Source of the DNA: Chersky-840 sp963764205
GTDB lineage: Bacteria > Actinomycetota > Acidimicrobiia > Acidimicrobiales > UBA8190
Length of the DNA: 64,000 nt
Reading direction: 5' to 3'
Assembly: GCA_963764205.1 (NCBI GenBank)
Contig: CAVXRN010000004.1
Location: forward strand, 264,784 to 328,783
Under the pieces are notes generated by a model that was not told where the DNA came from, made no database searches, and worked only from the letters and a program-made list of their open reading frames with translations. The position numbers and the translations under genes were made by a program. Below are positions 25,247 to 34,168 of this stretch, piece after piece (position 1 is the first letter of the stretch; every line of letters begins with the position of its first letter).

Positions 25247-27856
25247 GTGCGGCGTGGCTGGGAGTGGCTCGGCCTCAACCTCGGCAAGCACGCGGGCGCG
25301 GTCGCCTGTGTGGGGCTCGCCGTCACGATCATCCTCGGGTTCGGGCTGACGTGGGTTCGGTTCTCCACGAGCAATTCGGACTACCTCAACGGCAACGACC
25401 CGATTTCCATCGGCAACACCCATTACACGTCGCTCTTCGGCGGCGACCCGATCGCCGTCCTCTTCACGATGAACCCGGGCAAGACGGTCGATGACCTCCT
25501 GACGCCCGCCAACCAGGCTGAGATGACCCGGGTCGACTCGGCCTTGAGCGCCGACCCGGCGGTGTACGACGTCATCTCGCCTCTCACCGCATTGAGCTTC
25601 TCTTCGGTCCTGCTCAAAGGCTCGGGTCTCGGAATTCAGATGTTCCTCTCCGCGTTCTACCGCGACCCGAGTGCCCATTCGCGCACGGTTCGGCAGAAGT
25701 TCCTCGCGGCCGAGGAACAGATGATCTCCTCTTTCACGCCGAGCCAGGAGCAACTCTCGAACCCTCGATGGTCGCAATTCATCCTGCACAACCCTGATGG
25801 GGCACTGCGGTCGTCGGTGACGGCCGTCGTCCCGAACGACCATCACGTCTTCATGGCGATCCTGCTCAAATCGAATCTCAGCTTCAACCAAGAGCTGGCC
25901 GCAGCCGCCAGGGTCCAGAAGATCACCGAATCAGCGCACTACCAGAACGCCACGACGATCACGACGGGTGTGCCCGAGATCGAGAAGGACATCAACGACT
26001 ACCTCCGTAGCGGGCTGCGAACCCTCGGTGGCGCGGCCGCGCTGTTGATGATCTTGATCTTGCTGGTGACGTTCAGGGTCCGTTGGCGACTCCTCCCACT
26101 GCTGATCCTCGGGGTGGGACTGATCTGGGCATTCGGGCTCGTGGGCTACTTCAACGTGCCGCTCACGTTTGCGACCATCACCGCCCTGCCGGTTCTCATG
26201 GGTGTGGGGATGGACTACTCCATTCAGATGCACTCGCGGATCGAGGAGGAGGTCCGCCTGAACCGGGCACCCCATCCGATCCAGTCAGCAGCGCGCGGGC
26301 TCGGGCCGGCTCTGCTCGTCGTCACGTTCGACGCGGTCTTCGCCTTCATGGCGTTGTGGTTCGCCAAGGTCCCGGCGGTTCGACAGTTCGGGTCGCTCAT
26401 GATCATCGGGATCATCGCCGTGTGCATCTGCAGCATCGTGCTCACGTTGGCCATCCTGGGCATCAGGGAGTACCGGTCTCCGACCAGACCCGGCGACTAC
26501 GGGCCGGGGCGACTGGGGCGTCTGGTCGTCTGGTTGAGCAGCCTGTCCTCCAAAACGGCGGTTCCGTTGATGGCCATCGCCGCGATCGTCCTCGTCATGG
26601 GCGTCGTGATCGAGGGAAAGCTCGTCGTTCAGCCCGATCCCATCCAGTGGCTCAATCCTCACTCCACCGCGGTCAAGCAGATCGTGACGCTCGAACGCGA
26701 TACCGGCTCGGACAACCAGATCGGGATCGTCGTGACCACGAAGCACCCGTTCACGAAGCAGACGGTTGCCTACGTGACCAAGCTGACCGAGATCGAGGCG
26801 CGCAAGTACGGTTCGATCCTGTACCCCGGTGCAGGTCTCGTCTCCAGTGCAGACGGCTTCTTGACCCCGCCCGGCGCAAACGTCGTGCCACCCACTCCGG
26901 CGCAGCTCCAAGAGTTCTATCGCCTGTCTCCGCCGGCGTTGAAGAAGCAGCTCGTGGCCGACAACGGCCATGCACTCGATCTGGTCTTTCTCTCTCGGAC
27001 GAACAACTTCGCCGCGCTGGAGCCGATGATCGAGAACATCCAGACCGACGCACCGCCCCCGCCGGGGTTCTCGATCGCCCCGGGTGGCATCGGGGTCGTC
27101 GGCGTCGGACTGCTCGAGAACCTGGCGAAGTCCCGTGTCCTTCTCACGTATCTGGCGCTCTTGTTCGTCGGGCTTTTCCTGGCCGTTCGCCTGCGCAGCA
27201 TCGTCCGGTCACTCCTGTCCCTCGTCCCGGTGCTCATCGCCGTTGGCACCGTCGCGCTCCTCGCCTTCGCGCTCGGCGTGAAGCTCAGCCCTCTCACAGC
27301 CGTGAGCGGGCCCCTGGTCGTCGCGGTCTGCACGGAGTTCACGTCTCTGATCCTGCTGCGCTTCGTCGAAGAGCGGAATCGGGGTCTGATGCCTCGAGAG
27401 GCGATGACCGTCACCGCCAGTCGCACAGGGCGCGCCTTCTTGGTGTCCGCCATGACCGCCGTGGCCGGCATCGCCGTCGTGGCGACGTCTTCGATGCCGA
27501 TGCTCCGAGACTTCGGCATCCTCATGGCGCTCAACGTGCTCGTCGCATTGTTGAGCGCGTTGATCGTCCTTCCCCCCATCCTGGTTTGGGCAGAAGGACG
27601 CGGGTTGGTCTCGCGGGGGCTCCTCAAGCCTGTCCCCGAACCGATCGAGTTCGATGACGTACGGGGCATCGGCTCGTTGGACCAAGAACGCAAGCCCTTC
27701 ACCCAGACCACACAACACCCGAGAGTGGGACTCTGGGTCACCAACGGGGCAGACCGCGAAGCCACCTCAGCCGGCCCGACAAACGGTCACGCCGGAGAGC
27801 TCTTGCCCTCGGATATCCCTCAGGTTCGCCAACCTGCGTCCGACCTCTGGCACTAG
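25247..27856 (+). CDS. MMPL/RND-family membrane transporter
   Basis: 869 residues from GTG 25247. Two similar halves each hold one N-proximal helix, a large extracellular domain (about 35-245 and 470-620) and five further helices. RND hallmarks include GVGMDYSIQMHSRIEEE in the first half and TEFTSLILLRFVEERNRG in the second. The asymmetry (Asp in the first half, Glu-Thr in the second) is as in hopanoid/lipid RND exporters (HpnN-like) and MMPL proteins. A soluble C-terminal tail of about 65 residues ends the protein. It probably exports lipids or other hydrophobic compounds. No partner genes lie next to it. Confidence 0.9.
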   Translation: MRRGWEWLGLNLGKHAGAVACVGLAVTIILGFGLTWVRFSTSNSDYLNGNDPISIGNTHYTSLFGGDPIAVLFTMNPGKTVDDLLTPANQAEMTRVDSALSADPAVYDVISPLTALSFSSVLLKGSGLGIQMFLSAFYRDPSAHSRTVRQKFLAAEEQMISSFTPSQEQLSNPRWSQFILHNPDGALRSSVTAVVPNDHHVFMAILLKSNLSFNQELAAAARVQKITESAHYQNATTITTGVPEIEKDINDYLRSGLRTLGGAAALLMILILLVTFRVRWRLLPLLILGVGLIWAFGLVGYFNVPLTFATITALPVLMGVGMDYSIQMHSRIEEEVRLNRAPHPIQSAARGLGPALLVVTFDAVFAFMALWFAKVPAVRQFGSLMIIGIIAVCICSIVLTLAILGIREYRSPTRPGDYGPGRLGRLVVWLSSLSSKTAVPLMAIAAIVLVMGVVIEGKLVVQPDPIQWLNPHSTAVKQIVTLERDTGSDNQIGIVVTTKHPFTKQTVAYVTKLTEIEARKYGSILYPGAGLVSSADGFLTPPGANVVPPTPAQLQEFYRLSPPALKKQLVADNGHALDLVFLSRTNNFAALEPMIENIQTDAPPPPGFSIAPGGIGVVGVGLLENLAKSRVLLTYLALLFVGLFLAVRLRSIVRSLLSLVPVLIAVGTVALLAFALGVKLSPLTAVSGPLVVAVCTEFTSLILLRFVEERNRGLMPREAMTVTASRTGRAFLVSAMTAVAGIAVVATSSMPMLRDFGILMALNVLVALLSALIVLPPILVWAEGRGLVSRGLLKPVPEPIEFDDVRGIGSLDQERKPFTQTTQHPRVGLWVTNGADREATSAGPTNGHAGELLPSDIPQVRQPASDLWH

Positions 27857-27954
27857 GCGCAATCAGTCCCACCGAGGCCCCGAGCCGATCGGCGCAGAGC
27901 GTCTTGCGCCTCGGCCGAGGCGTGGACGGATTCTCACCCACTACCGTTCGACCC

Positions 27955-28482
27955 GTGAAGACGCCGCCAAGCAAATCGTTGGAGCGCCTTGTCGTTTCGA
28001 GCGCGACGTTCGACGCCAACGAGTACACCGAGCTACTGGATGAGAGCGAGCCCGGGATCGACCCCGCAGTCCACCAGGCGATTCTCAGGCAGGCCGCCCT
28101 CGTGGTGGTATTCCGTCAGGTCAAGCGTCGCTACCGCGAAGCTGCGACGTTCGAGACTGGACAAAACGTATTGAACGGTTACAAGACGGTTCGGTACGTG
28201 CTCGGGACGTGGGATTCGGAAGTCTCGACCTCCACGTCCCGGACTGCAACGGCGAACGCCAAGCGCCTCTCGGACCGTATGGATTACTACCCTGCAATCG
28301 AAGTTCTCATGCCGTCGCTGTCCCTTGGACTTCGGCACTTTCTTACCGATCTTGCGCTGCTCAACGTGGGGGGTTCGACCCTCGAGACATTGTTCGGGCT
28401 GAAGAAAGCAGAGGGGATCGCACTCACGGCACTCGTCGACGGGGTCTACATCGGTCTCGCGGAATCTGACGTGCTCTTGTAG
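27955..28482 (+). CDS. Hypothetical protein, unrecognised
   Basis: 175 residues from GTG 27955 (an upstream ATG at 27904 would add 17 residues). It appears mostly helical, soluble and without a signal peptide. Notable stretches are YTELLDESEPGIDPAVHQAI, VFRQVKRRYREAATF and ALLNVGGSTLETLFGLKKAEG. Third-position G/C is lower than in the genes to the left, so it may be acquired. I cannot assign a function. It opens a 4.5-kb stretch of short genes and accessory genes. Confidence 0.55.
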   Translation: MKTPPSKSLERLVVSSATFDANEYTELLDESEPGIDPAVHQAILRQAALVVVFRQVKRRYREAATFETGQNVLNGYKTVRYVLGTWDSEVSTSTSRTATANAKRLSDRMDYYPAIEVLMPSLSLGLRHFLTDLALLNVGGSTLETLFGLKKAEGIALTALVDGVYIGLAESDVLL

Positions 28483-28673
28483 ATAGTCGGAGGCGATCGC
28501 CGGTCAGAGCCTCTCTCGGTGGGGAGCCGGGATGGAACCGCTCCAGTGGGTCGAGTAGATCATCGGTGTACCGGGACCGGCGTGACAACGGCAACGCGTT
28601 CCAGGTGGTTACCCCCTGGTCGCCCGAGTGGTTTCCACGTCGTCGCACACGAAGGTCGGGCGTACCGTTCTAA

Positions 28674-28714
28674 CGAGACCCCTCAACCAAAGCGCGGGTC
28701 TGGGCAGGGTCTCG
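28674..28714 (+). promoter_or_regulatory. Hairpin in the leader of the small membrane protein gene
   Basis: CGAGACCC (28674-28681) pairs perfectly with GGGTCTCG (28707-28714) around a 25-base loop. It lies 57 bases before the start of the membrane protein at 28772, so it would be in its 5' leader. There is no following run of T, so a simple terminator is unlikely. Confidence 0.4.
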
Positions 28715-28771
28715 TGCGCCAAGCCTGAGTCCCCTGACCCCAGCACGGCAACGGAGAGTGAGGTAAGGAAA

Positions 28772-29035
28772 ATGGGATTGACTGGAATGGTCTTCAGCAC
28801 CATCGCCGTCGCGGCGGGTGCCATCATGTACTGGGCCGTGACTTCGCAGAGTCATGGCTTCCGGATTTCTACAGCGGGCGTCATCCTCATGGTCGTCGGC
28901 GCGATCGGTCTGGTCATCTCGACAGTTGTCTTCGCCGTCTCCCGTCGTCCGGCGGGCAGTCGTGATCGCACCTACGACAGGCAGGTCACCGACTCTGCGG
29001 GTCGGACGGCTGAGGTGCATGAAGAGGTCCACTAG
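28772..29035 (+). CDS. Small two-helix membrane protein
   Basis: 87 residues from ATG 28772 with AAGGAAA directly upstream. Two hydrophobic helices (residues about 5-25 and 33-53; MVFSTIAVAAGAIMYWAV and TAGVILMVVGAIGLVISTVVF) flank a short polar turn, then a charged tail of about 30 residues (RDRTYDRQVTDSAGRTAEVH). This is the plan of DUF6458-like small proteins common in actinobacteria. Function unknown. Confidence 0.7.
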   Translation: MGLTGMVFSTIAVAAGAIMYWAVTSQSHGFRISTAGVILMVVGAIGLVISTVVFAVSRRPAGSRDRTYDRQVTDSAGRTAEVHEEVH

Positions 29036-29119
29036 AACGGACTTCGATTCGCTGTAGGCAGGCCACGTCTTGATCAGGCCTCCATTATGAATGTCTGCTC
29101 GAGGAACGGAGAAGAGACA

Positions 29120-29290
29120 ATGGGCGTCATTTTGTTGGTCCTTCTACTTGCATTGGTGTTCGGCGGCCTCGGGTTCGCCGTGCACACATTGTGGATCGTG
29201 GCTTTGATCGTGTTTGTCGCTTGGCTCATCGGTTTCGGTGTCGCCCGAGGCGGTGCATCTGGCGGTCACGCCCGCTGGTACCGCTGGTGA
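29120..29290 (+). CDS. Tiny hydrophobic membrane protein
   Basis: 56 residues from ATG 29120, with GGAACGGAG upstream as ribosome site. It has two closely spaced hydrophobic helices (VILLVLLLALVFGGLGFAV and LWIVALIVFVAWLIGFG) and a short Gly/His/Arg tail. It resembles small stress-associated hydrophobic proteins found in many soil bacteria. It follows the 87-residue membrane protein by 84 bp and may be co-expressed. Confidence 0.65.
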   Translation: MGVILLVLLLALVFGGLGFAVHTLWIVALIVFVAWLIGFGVARGGASGGHARWYRW

Positions 29291-29356
29291 TGCCAGTGAG
29301 AACACGTGGGTGGATTCCACGTCTAGGCGTGCCGACAGTTCGGGCTTACGCTGAAG

Positions 29357-29526
29357 GTGGGCGACTTGGGGAGTCCCGCAAACTTCTCCCTGGTTGAGTC
29401 GCCCGACAACGAGTGCGGCAGGCAAAGGCCCCGAACCCTTGGCGCACGCCACTCACTGCTAATCCCTGAGAGGGGAGGGCGAAGCAAGGGCACCGCAGCC
29501 CCCATGGCGGTGCCCTTCGCTTCGCC
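29357..29526 (+). other. Run of hairpins, possible structured RNA or terminator
   Basis: Three successive dyads are visible. First, GGGCGACT (from about 29357) pairs with AGTCGCCC (to 29404), with an inner GGGAG/CTCCC stem. Second, GAGTG near 29411 pairs with CACTC near 29453. Third and strongest, GGCGAAGCAAGGGCACCGC (29478-29496) pairs with 29507-29526 across a ten-base loop with one bulge. No T-run follows the last stem. The block lies between the 56-residue membrane protein and a short orf, in a 288-bp gene-free gap. It could end transcription or be a small RNA; I match it to no known class. Confidence 0.4.
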
Positions 29527-29578
29527 GCCCTCGATGCGGGGCCAAGACAGTGACGAACGACGGCTTGGAGACGCCACC

Positions 29579-29728
29579 GTGACGCAGCACCCAGAACTCG
29601 CGATTGTCCAGCACCAACTCGACGGACTGGTTTCAGCCCGCTCGATGGACAGACTGACTGACGACGACGAGCGTCGTTACCGAGAGCTGTGTGAGATGGA
29701 AAGGTTCCTGTTGAGGAGATCCTGGTAG
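29579..29728 (+). CDS. Very small acidic hypothetical protein
   Basis: 49 codons from GTG 29579. The sequence is a charged helix (SARSMDRLTDDDERRYRELCEM in part) similar in feel to small actinobacterial proteins with a DEERxRYxEL pattern. No clear ribosome site is seen. Support rests on codon bias and composition only. Confidence 0.4.
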   Translation: MTQHPELAIVQHQLDGLVSARSMDRLTDDDERRYRELCEMERFLLRRSW

Positions 29729-30003
29729 CTGTGAGTCTGCCAAGGTCGCCAGCGGTGGCCTGGCAGCGTTTGTCCGGCACGAAATCATCGTTGTCGTCAG
29801 CGGTCCGCAGACCACGAGTGGGCCTCGTCTTCACCACCCAACCCCAGAAGTGGAGGTAGGGGATTCGGCGTGCACTCTCCGGCAGGGTCCGGGCAGGAGT
29901 TGTAATCACAAACCTAGACCCTACGGGGCCCTCCGACTGCGTGACGGGCGCGTGTCCAGCGAGAGTCGCCCGGGCATCCGACTCTTCTCTAGAATTCGGT
30001 TTC

Positions 30004-30342
30004 ATGGCGACTTCCCGATCGGCTCAACTCGGGCCAGATGCCCGCCCAGTCGTCTTGCCCGACGACGATGACGTTTCGACCCCCAAGGCCAACGGGCTCA
30101 TCCAGCTGCCAATCCACGTTCGGTGGAGCGGGGCTCCGAAGACCTATGACCTCGACCTCCGCCAAGATCGAGCGCGAGTGTACGAACAAGTTCTGCGCGA
30201 GGGCACCGCCGACGACATCCGCTTCTACGTCGATGTCGTTCAGTTGATCGATATGTGGGACGAGCTCGTTTTGCCCCGGTCTGTCCGTCAAGCGTGGGCG
30301 GCCTGGATCCTGCAGCATCGCAATATTGAAATCGCGTGCTGA
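30004..30342 (+). CDS. Antitoxin-like partner of an AbiEii-type nucleotidyltransferase
   Basis: 112 residues from ATG 30004. The sequence holds LPIHVRWSGAPKTYDLDLR, VYEQVLREGTADDIRFYVD and LPRSVRQAWAAWILQHR. I recall this combination from short actinobacterial proteins encoded just before AbiEii/AbiGii-type nucleotidyltransferase toxins, and here too such a gene overlaps its end by seven bases. By analogy it would be the antitoxin or a companion of that enzyme. It has no visible helix-turn-helix. The pairing is evidence from context; function is inference. Confidence 0.55.
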   Translation: MATSRSAQLGPDARPVVLPDDDDVSTPKANGLIQLPIHVRWSGAPKTYDLDLRQDRARVYEQVLREGTADDIRFYVDVVQLIDMWDELVLPRSVRQAWAAWILQHRNIEIAC

Positions 30343-30587
30343 CGCCCCTGCAGCGCCGAATCGCAATGATCATCGGCGAGCTTCCGGAGGCTGAGCAGTT
30401 TGCCCTTGCCGGGGGGGCGGCGCTTATCGCCCGAGGGGATGTCGAACGTCAAACTCGTGATCTCGATTTTTTCGGTCCGGCCCCCGCGGATGTCGACCGA
30501 TTGGTGCCCGCGGTCGAGCGCGCTCTTCAAGATGCCGGCCTGGAGGTCAGGCGCATTCGGGAAGGAGCGGGGTTCAGACCGAGGTGA
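30336..30587 (+). pseudogene. Truncated AbiEii-type nucleotidyltransferase (toxin-like)
   Basis: The frame from GTG 30336 encodes 83 residues of the N-terminal nucleotidyltransferase fold: EQFALAGGAALIARGDV (the GG..L motif) and RQTRDLDFFGP (the catalytic DxD-like pair). It then stops at 30587, where family members normally run on for more than 100 further residues. Downstream DNA to 30683 carries no convincing continuation in any frame, so a deletion rather than a single frameshift is likely. The toxin is therefore probably inactive while the upstream partner is intact. Confidence 0.6.
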
Positions 30588-30683
30588 CGACCTGACGCTT
30601 TAACCGCTGCCGGCGACGTGGAATGGGTGGGGCTCAGCCTGGTGGCGGTTGTAAGGATTACGGGCGCCGACCACACAGGTAAC

Positions 30684-32200
30684 TCACGAACGCCGCCGCG
30701 GCAGATGGCGTCTCACCCGGACGAGCATCCTGACGAGCTCCTCTCCTACCTCCAGTGACGACGCTCGAGGGTTGTTGTAAACGACATACTCCTTGGCAAC
30801 GAGTGTCGAAAGGTAGTCGAGGAGAGCAGTTTCGGAGTCTTTTACCATCAGGTAGTCGCTGTGCCGGTCGTTGAAGAGGACGACGCCGCGCTCGGGATCG
30901 AAGCGGCTTCGTTCCTCACCCGGGGCGGGATCGGGTGCGAGGGTGAGAAGCCGGCTAGAACCAATTCGATCGGGCCTGGCCGACGGTCTGTTCGGCTCCG
31001 GTGCGACCGGGACGGTGGGCGTCAGCCAGAGGTCGCGGGGCGCGGGATCGGGGGGACGATGGTCGGGACCTGCACCCCGTGCGAGACATCACGCTCCTGC
31101 TCGAACACGCCTCCCTCACCGGATTCTGAACCGCTTGGTGATCGCATGGGATTGTCCAGGTCGTCTAGCTCTTTCAGGACGCGACCAAAGATCCGCCGGA
31201 TCACGTCGGACAGCCGCCCGGCCGTCTGAGCGTCCACCTCCTTCGCCACCCTGTCGACCGTCTGCGCCACCGCCTGTTCGACGGCCTTGACGGCGTCGAG
31301 GAGGAGCGGAAACGCCTCGCGATCGCGCAAGATGGCCCGACGCCCGGCAGTCTGCTGGAGAGCCTCGAAAACGACCTGGCCCGACACCTGGTCGCTATTC
31401 CAGGGATGTCCGGCGAACTCGTCGAGATCGGTGAGGTCGTCAAGGACGCTCGTTCCCGCACGTCCGACGACGGCCACCCGCCGGCGTTTCCCGTCTGCTG
31501 GTGCAACATAAAGGGCGAACTCGATACGCCCCCACAGGGTGGTCCGAGGAGGGATCGCCAGCCGTACCCCGTCGGGCTTCTCGGGGAGGACGAGCTCCGA
31601 AACGCGCCCCTCGATGACCTCGATCTCGTAGTCTCCGCGTGCCAAAGCCGGACCACGCCGTGCGCGCAAGTAATCCACGACCTTGCGCTGGGTCAACACG
31701 CGCAGGGCGTCTGGATCGATGTCCGACAGATAGATGGTTGTACCTGGGTCTGTTCGCGCACGACGTCGCTCGAGCTCGAGGGCGGCGGTGGCGTTGCCCC
31801 GCTCGAGTCGCAGCGCCCACGTCTCGGTACTCCCAGCGGCACGCGACACGACGTCACAGCGCGAGGCGAGCTGCTGGAAGGCGAGGATCCCGATCGCTTT
31901 CTCGCCCAGCGTCCGGTTGTCCCCCACCTTGGCCGACTCGAAAAGGTTCCGGGCGACGTCTCGCAACCGATCGGGGCTCATGCCTCGACCGCTGTCGTCG
32001 ATGGCGATCATCGGATACCGGCTCTTACGCCTGAGCACCACCTTGATGCGCCCACCGCGCCGCTCTGCCTCTACATACTCGTCCGCCGCATTGGACACGA
32101 ACTCGTTCAGCGCGTCCTTCGGGTCCTGGTAGGCCTGACCACTGACGAGGACGGCTTTGGCCAGATTGCCGATCCGGAGGCGAACTCGTTCCGCTGGCAC
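30684..32200 (-). CDS. GHKL (Hsp90/MORC-like) ATPase, frameshifted in a homopolymer
   Basis: From GTG 32200 the protein starts VPAERVRLRIGNLAKAV and shows an HSP90/MutL/MORC-type ATP site: DALNEFVSNAADEYVEAE (motif with Asn), IAIDDSGRGMSPDRL (DxGxG), and LGEKAIGILAFQQLASRC. The frame stops at 31022. However, at a run of six G (31050-31055) insertion of one base restores a second open frame of 122 codons to 30684, ending in a conserved-looking tail (DPERGVVLFNDRHSDYLMV, LLDYLSTLVAKEYVVYNNP). The repaired protein would be about 505 residues. TACAAT lies seven bases before the GTG, suggesting a leaderless transcript. Role unknown; similar ATPases occur as stand-alone genes in many bacteria and next to defence genes in some. 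Confidence 0.75.
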
Positions 32201-32226
32201 GACGGAGATTGTACGGCGAAAGGATC

Positions 32227-32364
32227 GTGACGGCCTGCGCCAACCAGAACGACAAGACACCCGGGCTCGGCGACGTGCGGGCCAAGGCAAAGGCTTGTGC
32301 GGCACGCCAAGGCAAGACCATCTCTCGGCTCGCCGACAAACTCGAGTCGGTGCTTGCAGGCTGA
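32227..32364 (+). CDS. Possible 45-residue basic peptide
   Basis: GTG 32227 opens a frame of 45 codons ending in KTISRLADKLESVLAG, divergent from the GHKL ATPase 26 bp away. Composition and third-position bias are moderately gene-like, but there is no clear ribosome site and I know no family, so it is only a candidate. The next 90 bases to the glutamine synthetase stop hold nothing I can identify. Confidence 0.28.
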   Translation: MTACANQNDKTPGLGDVRAKAKACAARQGKTISRLADKLESVLAG

Positions 32365-32454
32365 GAACTATCCCGACGAAGAAGATCGAGTCAGTACCGA
32401 CCTCCGAGAGTTCTCGACACCGTCTGGGGCGACAGATCTGCTACTAGGACGTCT

Positions 32455-33876
32455 CTAGATGTCGTAGTAGAGCATGAACTCCCACGGATGCGGGCGCAGA
32501 CGGATGGCGTCCACCTCGTTCAGGCGCTTGTAGTCGATCCACGTCTCGAGCAGGTCATCGGTGAACACACCGCCGGCCTTCAAGAAGTCGTGGTCGGCTT
32601 CGAGCGCGGCCAGCGCCTCGTCCAGCGACCCCGGCACCTGCGGCACCTTCGACAATTCCTCCGGCGGCAGGTCGTAGAGGTCCTTGTCCACCGGGTCGGG
32701 AGGCTCGATCCGATTCTGCACACCGTCGAGGCCCGCCATGAGCATGGCCGAGAAGGCGAGGTAGGGGTTGCACGACGGATCGGGACAACGGAACTCCACC
32801 CGCTTGGCCTTCGGGCTCTGGGAGTACAACGGGATGCGGCACGCGGCGGACCGGTTTCGCTGGGAGTAGACCAGGTTGACCGGCGCCTCGTAGCCGGGCA
32901 CGAGTCGCTTGTAGGAGTTGGTCGTCGGCGCCGCGAACGCCAACACCGCCCGGGCGTGCTTGAGCAGCCCCCCGATGTACCACCGCCCGATGTCCGACAG
33001 CCCGCCGTAGCCCTCCCCGTAGAACAGCGGGTTGCCGTCCTTCCACAGCGACTGGTGGCAGTGCATGCCGGACCCGTTGTCCTGGAACAGCGGCTTGGGC
33101 ATGAACGTGGCGGTGAACCCTGCGGCACGCGCCACGTTCTTCACCACGTACTTGTAGAGCATGAGCTTGTCGGCCATAACCAGCAGCGTGTCGAACTTCA
33201 TGTCGATCTCGGCCTGGCCCGCGGTCGCCACCTCGTGGTGTTGTACCTCGATCTCGATGCCGAGCCGCTCCATGGTGAGGATCATCTCCGACCGCAGATC
33301 CTGGAAGTGGTCCGCGGGCGGGACGGGGAAGTAGCCCTCCTTGGGGCGGATCTTGTAGCCGAGGTTCGGTCCCTCGTCGCTCCCCGAATTCCAGTGCCCT
33401 TCCACCGAGTCGACCTGGTAGAAGGCGTGGCGCTGGTCCTGGGAGTACCGGACGTCGTCGAAGATGAAGAACTCGGCCTCGGGCCCGAAGTAACACGTGT
33501 CTGCCAGGCCGGTGGTGCCCAGGTAGGCCTCGGCTTTGGTAGCAACGTAGCGAGGGTCGCGTGAGTAGGGCTCGAGGGTCACCGGGTCGCGCACGAAGCA
33601 ATTGACGTTCAGCGTGCGGTGCTCGCGGAAGGGGTCGATGACGGCGGTGTTGGGGTCGGGCATGAGCAGCATGTCCGACTCCTGGATCTCCTGGAATCCC
33701 CGGATCGAGGATCCGTCGAACCCGAAGCCCTCTTCGAAGACGTCCTCGGTCAGGGCGTGGGCGGGAACCGAGAAATGCTGCATGAGCCCGGGCAGGTCCA
33801 CGAAGCGGACGTCCACGATCTCGATGCCCTCGTCCTGCACCAGGCGAAGCACTTCCGCCGGGGTCCGCTTCTCCAC
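32455..33876 (-). CDS. glnA: Type I glutamine synthetase, adenylylated class
   Basis: 473 residues from GTG 33876 with GGAGGAACC directly before it. All type I motifs are present: the latch region FGFDGSSIRGFQEI, metal-binding FGPEAEFFIFD, HHEVATAGQAEID, KPLFQDNGSGMHCHQSLW and NRSAACRIP. The adenylylation site is the tyrosine in KDLYDLPPEE, the place of Tyr397 in the E. coli enzyme, so the activity should be controlled by GlnE encoded at 8070-10865. It makes glutamine from glutamate, ammonia and ATP in a cytoplasmic dodecamer. It is divergent from a second synthetase, and a GlnR-like regulator follows the latter. Confidence 0.96.
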   Translation of the reverse strand: MEKRTPAEVLRLVQDEGIEIVDVRFVDLPGLMQHFSVPAHALTEDVFEEGFGFDGSSIRGFQEIQESDMLLMPDPNTAVIDPFREHRTLNVNCFVRDPVTLEPYSRDPRYVATKAEAYLGTTGLADTCYFGPEAEFFIFDDVRYSQDQRHAFYQVDSVEGHWNSGSDEGPNLGYKIRPKEGYFPVPPADHFQDLRSEMILTMERLGIEIEVQHHEVATAGQAEIDMKFDTLLVMADKLMLYKYVVKNVARAAGFTATFMPKPLFQDNGSGMHCHQSLWKDGNPLFYGEGYGGLSDIGRWYIGGLLKHARAVLAFAAPTTNSYKRLVPGYEAPVNLVYSQRNRSAACRIPLYSQSPKAKRVEFRCPDPSCNPYLAFSAMLMAGLDGVQNRIEPPDPVDKDLYDLPPEELSKVPQVPGSLDEALAALEADHDFLKAGGVFTDDLLETWIDYKRLNEVDAIRLRPHPWEFMLYYDI

Positions 33877-34168
33877 GGTTCCTCCTTGGTCGGTCCTCGG
33901 CCCGGCTCCCCTGCCGGGCCTGCAACGTCGGCACCATGGTGGTGGCTGGCCCGCCCACACTCAAGTCCGCAGCGCCGCGCCGCCATAACGAGCCAGCTCG
34001 GCCGCCGCTCAGCTTCCCACCTAGGGATTTCGCGCCGATTGCCCATCTGTAAACGGCGTATGAACTCGTCGCCCAACCCCTCCGGGGCCTGCGACACTGG
34101 GAGGGCGCGACCTGGCCCTCCCGGCCGGGTGGGTGGGTCGCCATCCAGTGGTGCACAGCGGAGGTGGC
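33877..34168. promoter_or_regulatory. Divergent promoter region between two glutamine synthetases
   Basis: 292 bp with no gene. GTAAAC at 34049-34054 followed by GAAC at 34062-34065 loosely resembles the two half-sites bound by actinobacterial GlnR, and lies about 105 bases before the second synthetase. A CCCGGC/GCCGGG dyad lies near 33902-33920. Neither is proven. Confidence 0.35.

Noticed and set aside
29346..30005. A 219-codon minus-strand frame from 30005 to 29346
   Set aside because: It crosses the hairpin block and a small plus-strand gene, codon bias is uneven and no motif is seen; a short peptide in its first third cannot be excluded.
27904..32364. Integrated mobile element or prophage
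   Set aside because: No integrase, transposase, phage gene or flanking att-like direct repeat was seen, and no tRNA borders the stretch.
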